Shown piece after piece: positions 38,043 to 46,766 of a DNA stretch of 50,293 nucleotides. The DNA is from Candidatus Thiodiazotropha sp. (ex Epidulcina cf. delphinae) (GTDB lineage: Bacteria > Pseudomonadota > Gammaproteobacteria > Chromatiales > Chromatiaceae). Below the pieces are notes generated by a model. The model was not told where the DNA came from and made no database searches. It saw nothing but the letters and a program-made list of their open reading frames with translations. A program made the position numbers and the translations under genes. Position 1 is the stretch's first letter. Every line of letters starts with the position of its first letter. Location: contig JAHXHS010000037.1 in NCBI GenBank assembly GCA_025656455.1, forward strand, positions 1-50,293. Direction: 5' to 3'.

Positions 38043-39239
38043 ATGCAGCAGACAGATCGGGAGCCACAACGAGAAGTCGTTCTTGGCGACAGCAGGATCA
38101 CCCTATTGGGAACGGCCCATGTTTCACGCTCCAGCGCGGAAAAAGTAGGGGAACTCCTGCAATCCGGCGACTATGACGCGGTTGCCGTTGAGCTCTGTCC
38201 AAGTCGTTATAACGCACTGATCAACCCCGATGCCCTGGCGCAAATGGATCTCCTCAAGGTTATCAGGCAGGGGCGGGTGCTGATGGTGATGGCCAATCTC
38301 GCTCTCGGCGCCTATCAACAGCGCCTGGCCGATCAATTCGGCATAGCCCCGGGAGAGGAGCAGCGGGAGGCGATCCGTATCGCCCAAGCTTCGCACCGTC
38401 CTCTGTTACTGATCGACCGGGAGATCAGCACTACCCTGAAACGGGTGGCGGGCAATCTATCCTGGTGGAAACGGTTTGGACTCTTTGCCGGACTGCTGGG
38501 AGGCATCCTCTCCAAGGAAGAGGTCACCGAGGAGGAGATCGAACATCTGAAAGAGGGCGATATCCTGGAGACCACCTTCGCCGAATTCGCCGAAGACCGG
38601 CAGGATCTCTATATTCCGCTGATCGACGAGCGGGACCGCTATATGGCGGCCAGATTGCTGGAGGAGATCGAAAACCAGGGACATGAGAATCTGCTGGCCG
38701 TGGTCGGCGCCGGTCACATGAACGGCATTGCCGGCTACCTCCAGCAACCCCAGTCATTACCCGGCGAGGTCATCCGCCAGCTCGACCGGGAGCCCGAGCC
38801 CAGCCGCTGGCCGAAAATCATCCCCTGGCTGATCGTGGTATTGGTATTGAGCGGTTTCCTGGTCGGCTTCCAGCGTAATCCGTCCCTGGGCTGGGAACTG
38901 GTCACCGACTGGGTGCTCATCAATGGCGGACTCTCCGCCCTTGGCGCACTGCTCGCGGCGGCACACCCGCTGACGGTAGTCACCGCCTTCATCGCCGCCC
39001 CCCTGACCTCCCTCAATCCCGCGGTCGGGGCCGGTATGGTGACGGCTCTGGCCGAGTTGTTTCTGCGCAAGCCCACGGTGGCCGATTTCGCCCGCCTGCG
39101 CAATGACACGACCACCTTCAAGGGGTGGTGGAAAAACCGGGTTTCCCGGACCCTGCTGGTGTTTCTGTTCAGCACCCTGGGTTCGGCAATGGGCACCTAT
39201 ATCGCGGGATTCAGGATATTCGATCGCTTGATCGACTGA
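38043..39239 (+). CDS. TraB/PrgY family membrane protein
   Basis: 398 residues from the ATG at 38043; a TTG at 38013 is possible. The N-terminal TIKI/TraB-like domain (about 15-240) has the diagnostic LLGTAHVSRSSAEKV, VAVELCPSRYNAL and VVGAGHMNGIAGYL blocks, with conserved Gly-Thr-Ala-His, Glu and Gly-His residues. The C-terminal ~150 residues have four membrane helices (IIPWLIVVLVLSGFLVGF, SALGALLAAAHPLTVVTAFI, NPAVGAGMVTALAELF and LLVFLFSTLGSAMGTYIAG). Enterococcal PrgY/TraB limits peptide pheromone activity and TIKI proteins are metalloproteases, so a membrane protease is a reasonable guess. Role in gammaproteobacteria unknown. It overlaps the convergent cca gene by 29 bases. Confidence 0.9.
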   Translation: MQQTDREPQREVVLGDSRITLLGTAHVSRSSAEKVGELLQSGDYDAVAVELCPSRYNALINPDALAQMDLLKVIRQGRVLMVMANLALGAYQQRLADQFGIAPGEEQREAIRIAQASHRPLLLIDREISTTLKRVAGNLSWWKRFGLFAGLLGGILSKEEVTEEEIEHLKEGDILETTFAEFAEDRQDLYIPLIDERDRYMAARLLEEIENQGHENLLAVVGAGHMNGIAGYLQQPQSLPGEVIRQLDREPEPSRWPKIIPWLIVVLVLSGFLVGFQRNPSLGWELVTDWVLINGGLSALGALLAAAHPLTVVTAFIAAPLTSLNPAVGAGMVTALAELFLRKPTVADFARLRNDTTTFKGWWKNRVSRTLLVFLFSTLGSAMGTYIAGFRIFDRLID

Positions 39240-40470
39240 GTGTTTCCGTAGCCTGCTTGATCTGCGCCATCGCCGACCCGATCCGGCCAATCCGCTCCCT
39301 GCGTATCGCTTCGCCCAACAATCTCCCTGGGGCCGAGGCCTTCACGCTCTCGGCGGTCACCTCCCGCGCGGCTTGATAGATCCGCTGCAGATCCCGTGCC
39401 TGAGGATAGGGACGCTGAAGAAAGCCGTCCCGTCCCTGGAAATCGGCCTGACAGACCAGGCTGAACCGGGATAGGGACGCTGGACGACGGAAGGCATCCA
39501 GGCCTTCCAGCAGTTTGAGAACCGTCTTGGGGCGGAGTTCGTAGAGCCGGTGCAGATAACCGTGGTAGGTGGCGCAACGACAAGCCAGCTCGCGAAAGCG
39601 AACGGGTGCCCGCAGACGCTCACAGAGCCGTTCCACCAGGCGCGCGCCGCGTTCCCCGTGACCATGATGGCTCGGCAGTATTCTCTCCGGTGTGGTTGCC
39701 TTGCCCAAGTCATGGGTCAGGGTTGCGAAGCGTACTTCCAGGGAGTCGCTCAGCCGGCAGGCGACCCCCAGCGCCAGCATGGCATGCACCCCGCAATCCA
39801 CCTCGGGATGCCAATGGGCCGGCTGGGGGATGCCCCAAAGCGCATCGATTTCCGGGAATACCCGCTGCAGCGCGCCCACCTCCCGTAGGACGAGAAAGAA
39901 ATGCTCTGGGCTCTCCTCCCCAAGCGCCCCCGTCAACTCCTGCCACACCCTTTCAGGGACCAGCCGATCCAGACGGCCGGCCTCCACCATCTGCCGCATC
40001 AGCGCCTTTGTCTCGGCGGCTATGTCAAAGCCGAGTTCAGCATAGCGCGCCATGAAACGGCCGAGGCGAAGCACCCGCACGGGATCCTCGCTGAAAGCGT
40101 CGGAGACATGGCGCAACAGGTGATTGCCCAAATCCTCCACCCCGCCAAAGGGATCGATCAACCGGCCTGTCCCATCCTCCGCGATGGCATTGATGGTGAG
40201 ATCCCGTCTTGCAAGATCCTCCTCCAGGGTCACGGAGGCGTCGAAGACAGGCTGGTCCGGCAACTGACCCTGAGGCCGCTCACTACGGGCCAGTGCATAC
40301 TCTTCATGGGTTTCCGGGTGCAGAAAAACCGGAAAATCCCTGCCTACCCGGCGGAAACCCTGGGCCAGCATCATCTCAGGCGTAGCGCCCACCACCACAT
40401 AGTCACGCTCCCTGATTTCCCTGCCGAGGAGTCTGTCCCTGACCGCCCCCCCGACCAGATAGGTCTGCAT
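39211..40470 (-). CDS. cca: CCA tRNA nucleotidyltransferase with HD domain
   Basis: Adds and repairs the 3' CCA of tRNAs without a template. 419 residues, like the E. coli bifunctional enzyme. N-terminal class II nucleotidyltransferase domain: MQTYLVGGAVRDRLLG, RERDYVVVGATPEMMLAQGF, GRDFPVFLHPETHEEYALAR, LARRDLTINAIAED and VSDAFSEDPVRVLRLGRFMARYAELGF. The C-terminal HD phosphohydrolase domain has ATLTHDLGKATTP and HGERGARLVERLCERLR, carrying 2',3'-cyclic phosphodiesterase/phosphatase residues. Start overlaps the stop of the DUF4124 gene by one base (TGATG), suggesting coupled translation. Confidence 0.96.
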   Translation of the reverse strand: MQTYLVGGAVRDRLLGREIRERDYVVVGATPEMMLAQGFRRVGRDFPVFLHPETHEEYALARSERPQGQLPDQPVFDASVTLEEDLARRDLTINAIAEDGTGRLIDPFGGVEDLGNHLLRHVSDAFSEDPVRVLRLGRFMARYAELGFDIAAETKALMRQMVEAGRLDRLVPERVWQELTGALGEESPEHFFLVLREVGALQRVFPEIDALWGIPQPAHWHPEVDCGVHAMLALGVACRLSDSLEVRFATLTHDLGKATTPERILPSHHGHGERGARLVERLCERLRAPVRFRELACRCATYHGYLHRLYELRPKTVLKLLEGLDAFRRPASLSRFSLVCQADFQGRDGFLQRPYPQARDLQRIYQAAREVTAESVKASAPGRLLGEAIRRERIGRIGSAMAQIKQATETLSRSSDRIS

Positions 40471-40940
40471 CAGTAGCCGCGAGTCTCTTTGAACCGCTTC
40501 CGCGCGGCCTCCAATTCATCTTTCGCCTTCTGTACCCGTTCGAAATACTCGGGCCTGATGCGGCTCTTGCCACCCACGAAGGTCTGCCGGTCATCCTCGC
40601 CGATCTCTTTTGTCTGTTTCAGCTTCTCTTCCGCCTCATCCAATGCCTTACGCGCCTTCGCCATTCGCTCTTCCCTGGAAGCCCGTTGTTCCAGACGCTT
40701 CTCCTGGGCCTCTTCCATGGCCTTGCGAATCGCGCTGTTGCGCTCCACGGTGTCTCGAACCGACTCTGCGGAAGGTCCTGGCGGGAGTTCAATCCGTTCA
40801 ACCGCCGAATCAGCCGAGGATGGTTTGTCCGTATAGGTCACGTTACCCTCGGCATCCACGGAACGATAGACTTCCCCGGCTTGAACCAGTAACGGCAAAA
40901 CCGCTAACACCGCCCAAAAGGCTCTTCCTCGATTATCCAT
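40470..40940 (-). CDS. DUF4124-domain periplasmic protein with coiled coil
   Basis: 156 residues from the ATG at 40940, where a signal peptide begins (RAFWAVLAVLPLLVQAGEV). The mature N-terminus has the DUF4124 pattern, VYRSVDAEGNVTYTDKPSS, seen in many gammaproteobacterial envelope proteins. It is followed by a charged coiled coil (about residues 70-155; EEAQEKRLEQRASREERMAK and later AKDELEAARKRFKE). Function of the domain is unknown. The frame continues upstream to 41033 but without a signal or binding site. It precedes cca by a one-base overlap. Confidence 0.85.
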   Translation of the reverse strand: MDNRGRAFWAVLAVLPLLVQAGEVYRSVDAEGNVTYTDKPSSADSAVERIELPPGPSAESVRDTVERNSAIRKAMEEAQEKRLEQRASREERMAKARKALDEAEEKLKQTKEIGEDDRQTFVGGKSRIRPEYFERVQKAKDELEAARKRFKETRGY

Positions 40941-41302
40941 GGTACCCCTCGCATTCGCAGTGGATCTGACCTTATATAATTTTAGACACCAGCCGGGGCC
41001 ATTTTTACACGATGCCCGGCCCCTAATCACCACGGGATGGCGATTTAGCGGAAATGGCGCGACGGGCTATCTTATGACGCAGTCATGTCTTGTCACAATT
41101 TTTTTGAAATCCCTGCCCGATAGTCTGGGCCGGCTTGACCCTGAAGAGGGGCAGGAGAGGGCGACTCACCATAAACCCAGGAAGAAAACGCCTGTTTTTT
41201 CATTGAATGGCGCTACAGTTACAGCCCAAGCCTGATAAATTAGAATCATGGTGGGATCGTGTATCCGACAATGCCAGTCATCAGGCCCGAGGAGACATTG
41301 CT
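40941..41302. other. Intergenic region between divergent DUF4124 and PilZ genes
   Basis: No gene seen. It must hold both promoters; AT-rich boxes (ATTATATAAGG read toward DUF4124, and TGATAAATTAGAAT toward PilZ near 41233) are candidates. I looked for a c-di-GMP riboswitch upstream of the PilZ gene and did not see its conserved core. Confidence 0.4.
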
Positions 41303-41626
41303 ATGAACGACTTTACAGAAAAACGCGACTTCTACCGCATGGCCGTAGACGGTCAGGTCCGGTTTCGGATCAACGGCGACAAACAGATCTCCACCGGCGT
41401 GGTGAAAAACCTCAGCAGCACAGGCCTGTTGATGACTTTCGACAAAGAGATCGCCCCTGGCACCAAAATGTCGGTGGAGATTAGCCCGGGCAAATCCGTC
41501 ACGCCGCCCCTGTCCGCCGAGGCCAGCGTGGTGCGCAGCGACCGGGGTGATCAGGATGGTTACAACATCGCCTGCAGCATCGACCGCATCCTGGCAGAGA
41601 GCGAAGTCGGAAACGACTTTCCCTGA
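41303..41626 (+). CDS. Single-domain PilZ c-di-GMP receptor
   Basis: 107 residues from the ATG at 41303, preceded by GAGGAG. The PilZ signature is present: the basic N-terminal motif KRDFYRM, and NLSSTGLLM (the D/N-x-S-x-x-G motif), spaced as usual. Such proteins bind cyclic di-GMP and act as adaptors for motility, pili or exopolysaccharide. The RxxxR motif is weaker than in canonical receptors (K/R-R-D-F-Y-R), so affinity may be altered. No c-di-GMP enzyme is in the window. Its 3' end is 31 bases from the convergent cytochrome c' gene. Confidence 0.9.
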   Translation: MNDFTEKRDFYRMAVDGQVRFRINGDKQISTGVVKNLSSTGLLMTFDKEIAPGTKMSVEISPGKSVTPPLSAEASVVRSDRGDQDGYNIACSIDRILAESEVGNDFP

Positions 41627-41657
41627 GTTTGGGGAAGCGGCAAGCTTCCCCGCAGGG

Positions 41658-42125
41658 TCAGTTCTTGAATTTCTTGTGACAGGCCTTGCACGCCTTGCCC
41701 GTCTTATCCAGGGCTTCGCCAAGTCTCGCCTTATCACCGCTCGCCGCGACCTCGCTCAACGCCTGGCTGCGCTTGCGTAAGTCCCGATACTTCCCTTCGA
41801 AATCATCGAACTCCATCCATATCTCGGGCAGGGCGGCGCTCTCATCCGATTCAGAGTCTTCGGGAAAACCAGGCATCAGATCCAACCTGGCCGCCGCCGC
41901 CAAATCGCTGGCGTGGCTGGCAAACGCCTCCTGATCAAAGGCTACCTTACCCTTCATCATGTCGCCCATCGCCTTCATGTTCCAACTGAAGACATTCATG
42001 ACCCCCTGCCGGTAATCGACGGCCCGTTCAATTCCGTCGGCCAGCACGCCATTGGCGGCCAGTAAAGCGCCGACGATGGACACCAGTCCAAAGACGCGGG
42101 TCAGACGTTTTTTCTTACGCTTCAT
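41658..42125 (-). CDS. Cytochrome c'
   Basis: 155 residues with a Sec signal (VFGLVSIVGALLAANGVLA). The mature part is a four-helix-bundle cytochrome with the C-terminal haem motif CKACHKKF, the standard cytochrome c' arrangement, and an N-terminal RQGVMNVFSWNMKAMGDMMK helix like those of known members. These periplasmic pentacoordinate haem proteins bind NO and CO and protect against nitrosative stress in many phototrophic and sulfur-oxidising bacteria. Single gene, convergent with PilZ. Confidence 0.93.
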   Translation of the reverse strand: MKRKKKRLTRVFGLVSIVGALLAANGVLADGIERAVDYRQGVMNVFSWNMKAMGDMMKGKVAFDQEAFASHASDLAAAARLDLMPGFPEDSESDESAALPEIWMEFDDFEGKYRDLRKRSQALSEVAASGDKARLGEALDKTGKACKACHKKFKN

Positions 42126-42283
42126 CGATGAACCCCTCAGGTTAAGATGGATAAGAGGAATGACTGATAAATTCCATGGTTACAACCCTATTCCTGATTC
42201 TCGACCAACCGATGTTCGGCCAGGTTAATAGGTTACAATAGCCCGCCTGTCTTAATCTTCCCCCAGAAAATTCCAGGCCTTAG

Positions 42284-45200
42284 ATGAACAAGCAGCACAA
42301 GCCGCGGATTCGAGAAATCCCTTACAACTATACCTCGTTTTCCGACCGGGAGATTGTGATCCGGTTCCTCGGAAAGCCGATGTGGTCGTTGATCGAGGCG
42401 CTGCGCGGCAGCCGGCGCACCGGTCGCTCCGCGCGGATGCTGTTCGAGGTTTTGGGCGATATGTGGGTGATCAACCGCAATCCCTATCTGCAGGACGACC
42501 TGCTGGATAACGAACAGCGCAGGCACGCACTGATCGAGGCGCTGAAACATCGTCTCGATCAGTTCGAGGCCCGCGCCAACGACAACCCTGAGGCCCTGCG
42601 CCTGCTGGCGGCCGCCCGCGAAGCGGTCGAGACCTTTGCCGGCCGCTTCGATGAGTTGCTTGCGCTACGCCGCCGCTGCAAGCGAAACCTGATCGGCCTG
42701 ACCCGGCCCGACAACGTCGATTTCAGCGGCATCGCCCGGGTCTCCCATGCCACCGACGCCACCGACTGGCGGGTGGAGATCCCCTTTGTCGTCATCACCC
42801 CCGACACGGAGGCGGAAATCGCCCCGATCGTCCGCGCCTGTATCGATAGCGGCCTGACCCTGATCCCCCGCGGCGGCGGCACCGGCTACACCGGCAGCGG
42901 CGTACCCCTCGATCCCCACAGCGCCGTGATCAATACCGAAAAGCTGGACCGGCTCGGTGAGGTGGAGCTGCTGGGGCTGCCGGGTGTGACCGGCGAAACG
43001 CCGACCCTCCGCGCCGGGGCCGGGGTGGTGACCCGGCGGGTATCCGAAAAGGCCGAGGCCTGCGGACTGGCGTTCGCCGTCGACCCCACTTCCCAGGACG
43101 CCTCCACCATCGGCGGCAACATCGCCATGAACGCCGGTGGCAAGAAGGCGGTGCTGTGGGGCACCACCCTCGATAACCTGGCCGGCTGGCGCATGGTCAC
43201 CCCAAACGGCGAGTGGCTGGAGGTGGCGCGCCTCAACCACAATCTGGGCAAGATCCATGAACAGGAGGAGGTGCAATTCCGCCTCACCCGCCGCCACAGC
43301 CTCGGCGATGAGCCCCTCGGCGAGCCGCAGATCCTGCGCATGCCCGGCAGCGCCTTGCGCAAGGCGGGCCTGGGCAAGGATGTCACTGACAAATTTCTCG
43401 CCGGTCTGCCCGGGGTGCAGAAGGAGGGGTGCGATGGTCTGATCACCTCCGCCCGCTTTATCCTGCATCGGATGCCGAAACAGGTGCGCACCCTCTGCCT
43501 GGAGTTCTTCGGCAGCGATATCGGCAAGGCGGTGCCCGCCATCGTGGAGCTGAAGGACTACCTCGACAAACATGACGAGGTAGTGCTGGCGGGCCTGGAA
43601 CACCTGGACGAGCGCTACCTGAAGGCGATCAAATACTCCACCAAGGCGCCCCGCCGCGAACGACCGAAGATGGTGTTGCTGGCCGACATCGCCAGTGAGC
43701 AGATCGATCGGCTCGAAGCGGCCGCCGCCGAGGTGGTGCGCATGACCCAGGCGCGGCAAGGGGAGGCCTTTATCGCCAGCAGCCCGGAAGCGCGGCGCAA
43801 CTTCTGGCTCGACCGCGCCCGCACCGCCGCCATCTCAGCCCATACCAACGCCTTCAAGATCAATGAGGACGTGGTCATCCCGCTGCACAGACTGGCCGAT
43901 TACAGCCGTGGCATCGAACGCATCAATATCGAAGAGTCGATCGGCAACAAGATCCTCATCGCCGATGAAGTCTTGGCCTACCTGGTGGGTGACCACTCAC
44001 TTCGCAAGCCGGATGACGACTTCGAGGCCAGCGACGAGAACCGCTCCATCCTCCAGGCCAAGCTCGACCTGGCCCGGGAAGCAGTGAGCCAGGCCCAGCA
44101 GCGGTGGCGCGAACTGCTCGATCGACTCGAGGCCCCGGCCGAGGAGCACCGATCCCTGCTCAACGAACCGGAGCAGCGGCTCGTCCAACCGGGCGACCGC
44201 CTCCTCGACCTGCTGCTCAGGCGAGACCTGACGGTCTCCTACCGCCGCGAGATCGCCACCCGCCTGGACGAGATCTTTTCCGGTCAGGAGACGCGCGGGC
44301 TGCGCCACGCCATGCGCGACATACACGCCCGCCTGCGCGATTCCCGTCTGTTCGTGGCCCTGCACATGCATGCCGGCGACGGCAACGTGCACACCAACAT
44401 CCCGGTCCATTCCGACAACTACGCCATGCTGCATCGGGCAGACCGTATCGTCGACCGCATCATGGCCCTGGCCAGGAGCCTGGGCGGCGCCATCTCAGGG
44501 GAACACGGCATCGGTCTGACCAAACTGCAATACCTGGAAGCGGAAAAACTGGCCGCGTTCTCCGACTACAAGCAGCAGGTCGATCCCCAGGGCTGGTTCA
44601 ATCGCGGCAAGCTGGCCGCCGGGGCCGATCTGGAGATGGCCTACACCCCCTCCCTGCGCCTGCTGGAGCAGGAGGCGATCATCCTCGAAGAGAGCGAACT
44701 CGGCGCCCTCAACGACCGGGTCAAGCACTGCCTGCGTTGCGGCAAGTGCAAACCGGTCTGCATGACCCACCTGCCCCGCGCCAATCTGCTCTACTCGCCG
44801 CGCAACAAGATCCTCGCCACCGGCCTGATCATCGAAGCCTTCCTCTATGAAGAGCAGACCCGCCGCGGTATCTCTCTGCAGCATTTCGCCGAGTTGAACG
44901 ACGTCGCCGACCACTGCACCGTCTGCCACAAATGCGAAAACCCCTGCCCCGTGGATATCGACTTCGGCGACGCCACCACCCTGATGCGCAAGATCCTCGT
45001 CGACCGCGGCAAGAAACGGCGCAGCCTCGGCGCTGGTGCCGCGATGAGCTTTCTCAACACCACCAACCCCACCGCCATCCGCTGGCTGCGCAAGGGCATG
45101 GCCGAATGGGGTTTCAAGGGACTCAATATCGGTCACGCCCTGATCGGCAAGGCAGGGCTGCTGAAACCCAAGGCGCAACCGCCAAAGGCCACCACCGGCA

Positions 45201-46141
45201 GCCCGAAGCCTCGCTCCCTGATGGTGGAGATGTTACAGAAACCGATCCGCGTCGAACCCCCTAAAAAGACCCTGCGGGACGCCCTCAACCTGGCAGAGAC
45301 CGACTCGGTGCCGATCCTGCGCAACCCGGCAAAGATCACCGAGGAGAGCGATGCCCTGTTCTACTTCCCCGGTTGCGGCTCCGAGCGCCTGTTCAGCGAG
45401 ATTGGCCTCGCCACCTTGGCGATGCTCAGCGAACTGGGCGCAGAAACCGTGCTCCCCCCCGGTTATCTCTGCTGCGGATATCCCCAGACCGCCGCCGGAT
45501 TGCACGACCGGGGACGCCGCATCACCACCGACAACCGAGTGCTGTTCCACCGCATCGCCACCACCCTCAACTACATGGATATCAAGACCGTGCTGGTCTC
45601 CTGCGGCACCTGCATGGATCAGCTCATGCAGTACCGGTTCGAAAAGATCTTCCCCGGCTGCCGCTTGCTCGACATCCACGAATACATGATGGAGAAGGGG
45701 GTTGCCCTGGACGGCGCGCAGGCCGCGGAATACCTCTATCACGACCCCTGTCATACTCCGATGAAGCAGTACGACCCCCTACAGGTGGCATCGACCTTGA
45801 CCGGTAAAAGCGTCATCCACAGTGACCGCTGCTGCGGCGAGGCAGGCACCCTGGGAACCAGCCGCCCCGATATCGCCAACCAGTTGCGCTATCGCAAGTC
45901 CGAGGAGTTGCGCAAAGGCATCGCCGCCCTTTCGGGAGAGTGTCCGGACAAGGGGGCCGAAATCAAACTTCTGACAAGCTGCCCCGCTTGTCAGCAGGGG
46001 CTCAGTCGCTATACCGATGAGACCGGTCTCAAGCCGGAGTACCTTGTCGTGGAGACCGTTCGCCGCCTATTGGGCGAAGCGTGGCAGCAGCGGTTTATCG
46101 ATCAAGTGTTGCGGGATGGCATCGAGTTGGTGCTGGTTTAA
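42284..46141 (+). CDS. Giant FAD/FMN and Fe-S oxidoreductase (DUF3683, FAD_binding_4, CCG domains)
   Basis: 1285 residues. Order: DUF3683 (about 1-130; REIPYNYTSFSDREIVIRFL), a FAD-binding domain of the VAO type (about 175-400; TLIPRGGGTGYTGSGVPLDP, SQDASTIGGNIAMNAGGKKA), its cap ending with HMHAGDGNVHTNIPVH and SGEHGIGLTKLQYL (about 700-760), a double 4Fe-4S segment (CLRCGKCKPVCM and CTVCHKCENPCPVD, about 810-890) and a C-terminal pair of CCG domains (YFPGCGSERLF, YLCCGYP; YHDPCHTPMK, RCCGEAGTLG). This is a fusion of a D-lactate/glycolate-oxidase-like flavoprotein with a heterodisulfide-reductase-like Fe-S subunit. It likely oxidises a 2-hydroxy acid and passes electrons to quinone; the substrate is unknown. 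Single transcription unit. Confidence 0.92.
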   Translation: MNKQHKPRIREIPYNYTSFSDREIVIRFLGKPMWSLIEALRGSRRTGRSARMLFEVLGDMWVINRNPYLQDDLLDNEQRRHALIEALKHRLDQFEARANDNPEALRLLAAAREAVETFAGRFDELLALRRRCKRNLIGLTRPDNVDFSGIARVSHATDATDWRVEIPFVVITPDTEAEIAPIVRACIDSGLTLIPRGGGTGYTGSGVPLDPHSAVINTEKLDRLGEVELLGLPGVTGETPTLRAGAGVVTRRVSEKAEACGLAFAVDPTSQDASTIGGNIAMNAGGKKAVLWGTTLDNLAGWRMVTPNGEWLEVARLNHNLGKIHEQEEVQFRLTRRHSLGDEPLGEPQILRMPGSALRKAGLGKDVTDKFLAGLPGVQKEGCDGLITSARFILHRMPKQVRTLCLEFFGSDIGKAVPAIVELKDYLDKHDEVVLAGLEHLDERYLKAIKYSTKAPRRERPKMVLLADIASEQIDRLEAAAAEVVRMTQARQGEAFIASSPEARRNFWLDRARTAAISAHTNAFKINEDVVIPLHRLADYSRGIERINIEESIGNKILIADEVLAYLVGDHSLRKPDDDFEASDENRSILQAKLDLAREAVSQAQQRWRELLDRLEAPAEEHRSLLNEPEQRLVQPGDRLLDLLLRRDLTVSYRREIATRLDEIFSGQETRGLRHAMRDIHARLRDSRLFVALHMHAGDGNVHTNIPVHSDNYAMLHRADRIVDRIMALARSLGGAISGEHGIGLTKLQYLEAEKLAAFSDYKQQVDPQGWFNRGKLAAGADLEMAYTPSLRLLEQEAIILEESELGALNDRVKHCLRCGKCKPVCMTHLPRANLLYSPRNKILATGLIIEAFLYEEQTRRGISLQHFAELNDVADHCTVCHKCENPCPVDIDFGDATTLMRKILVDRGKKRRSLGAGAAMSFLNTTNPTAIRWLRKGMAEWGFKGLNIGHALIGKAGLLKPKAQPPKATTGSPKPRSLMVEMLQKPIRVEPPKKTLRDALNLAETDSVPILRNPAKITEESDALFYFPGCGSERLFSEIGLATLAMLSELGAETVLPPGYLCCGYPQTAAGLHDRGRRITTDNRVLFHRIATTLNYMDIKTVLVSCGTCMDQLMQYRFEKIFPGCRLLDIHEYMMEKGVALDGAQAAEYLYHDPCHTPMKQYDPLQVASTLTGKSVIHSDRCCGEAGTLGTSRPDIANQLRYRKSEELRKGIAALSGECPDKGAEIKLLTSCPACQQGLSRYTDETGLKPEYLVVETVRRLLGEAWQQRFIDQVLRDGIELVLV

Positions 46142-46445
46142 ACCATGAACCCATGGATTCAGGTTAAATCTAAGACCCGCTGATTAATTCGTTTCTCGTC
46201 ATTCCAGCATCCGCTTTCCGTCAATCCAGTATTCGTTTTCGTCATTCCGGCGTATGCCGGAATCCAGTAACGCCCTGAATGTAAAGCACTGGATTCCGGG
46301 TCTACGCCTCGCTTCGCCCGGAATGACGAATTAATCAGAGGTTCCCTAAAAAGAGCCGTTGGCCGCTCCATGCTGATGCTAAGTTGCTGTTATGCATGCT
46401 GTGGCAAAGCGTGTGGCTGGCAACCCGTTTGGTAATACTGGCCTT
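46142..46445. repeat. Palindromic dispersed repeat (core 46238-46330) and AT shift
   Basis: TTCGTCATTCCGG ... CCGGAATCCAGT (46238-46268) is answered by ACTGGATTCCGGG ... CCCGGAATGACGAA (46288-46330), a near-palindromic repeat of the 'GTCATTCCGG...CCGGAATGAC' kind found scattered in many genomes. A partial copy (CGTCATTCCAGCATCCG) precedes it at 46197. From here to the right edge composition becomes AT-rich. A 70-codon minus frame across it is a shadow. Confidence 0.72.
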
Positions 46446-46483
46446 TTATGATGCCTGCTTACGTCCCAAGGGAACCATTCGAC

Positions 46484-46678
46484 ATGAAGGCGAAAAAACC
46501 GCTATTATCAGGTATATTCAAAAAGATACGGAGGCCGACATGGGCCACGGAATCACCCTCGAGCGCTCCAGACCGGAAAATCATGCACCATCTTACGGTG
46601 GTGATAGGCTTGGTTGCCCCTTCCTTGATAGGTCTGTCGGAAACAATTTCTTATTCAACGAGTGTTATCTGGTGCTGA
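46484..46678 (+). CDS. Short hypothetical membrane-protein frame
   Basis: An ATG at 46484 opens a 64-codon frame. The N-terminus is basic (MKAKKPLLSGIFKKIRRPTW) and a single hydrophobic segment follows (HLTVVIGLVAPSLIGL). AAGGGA lies about 10 bases upstream of the start. The mobile-DNA setting and lack of any homologue that I recognise make this uncertain; it may be a truncated gene. Confidence 0.3.
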   Translation: MKAKKPLLSGIFKKIRRPTWATESPSSAPDRKIMHHLTVVIGLVAPSLIGLSETISYSTSVIWC

Positions 46679-46766
46679 TGAGCGGGTTAGTTCAACAGGC
46701 GTTTATTCGCCGTGTTGCGCATGGTGGATAAATGGTTATCTGTTATACGCACATGAGAACACAGCC

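Noticed and set aside
40941..41302. Possible c-di-GMP riboswitch upstream of the PilZ gene
   Set aside because: Conserved GEMM core and tetraloop-receptor pattern not found by eye.
42665..43759. 364-codon antisense frame inside the giant oxidoreductase gene
   Set aside because: Very GC-rich gene with third-position bias makes long antisense frames; composition is Gly/Ala/Gln-rich shadow with no recognisable domain.
46159..46371. 70-codon minus frame across the palindromic repeat
   Set aside because: Encoded entirely by a dispersed repeat; no binding site.
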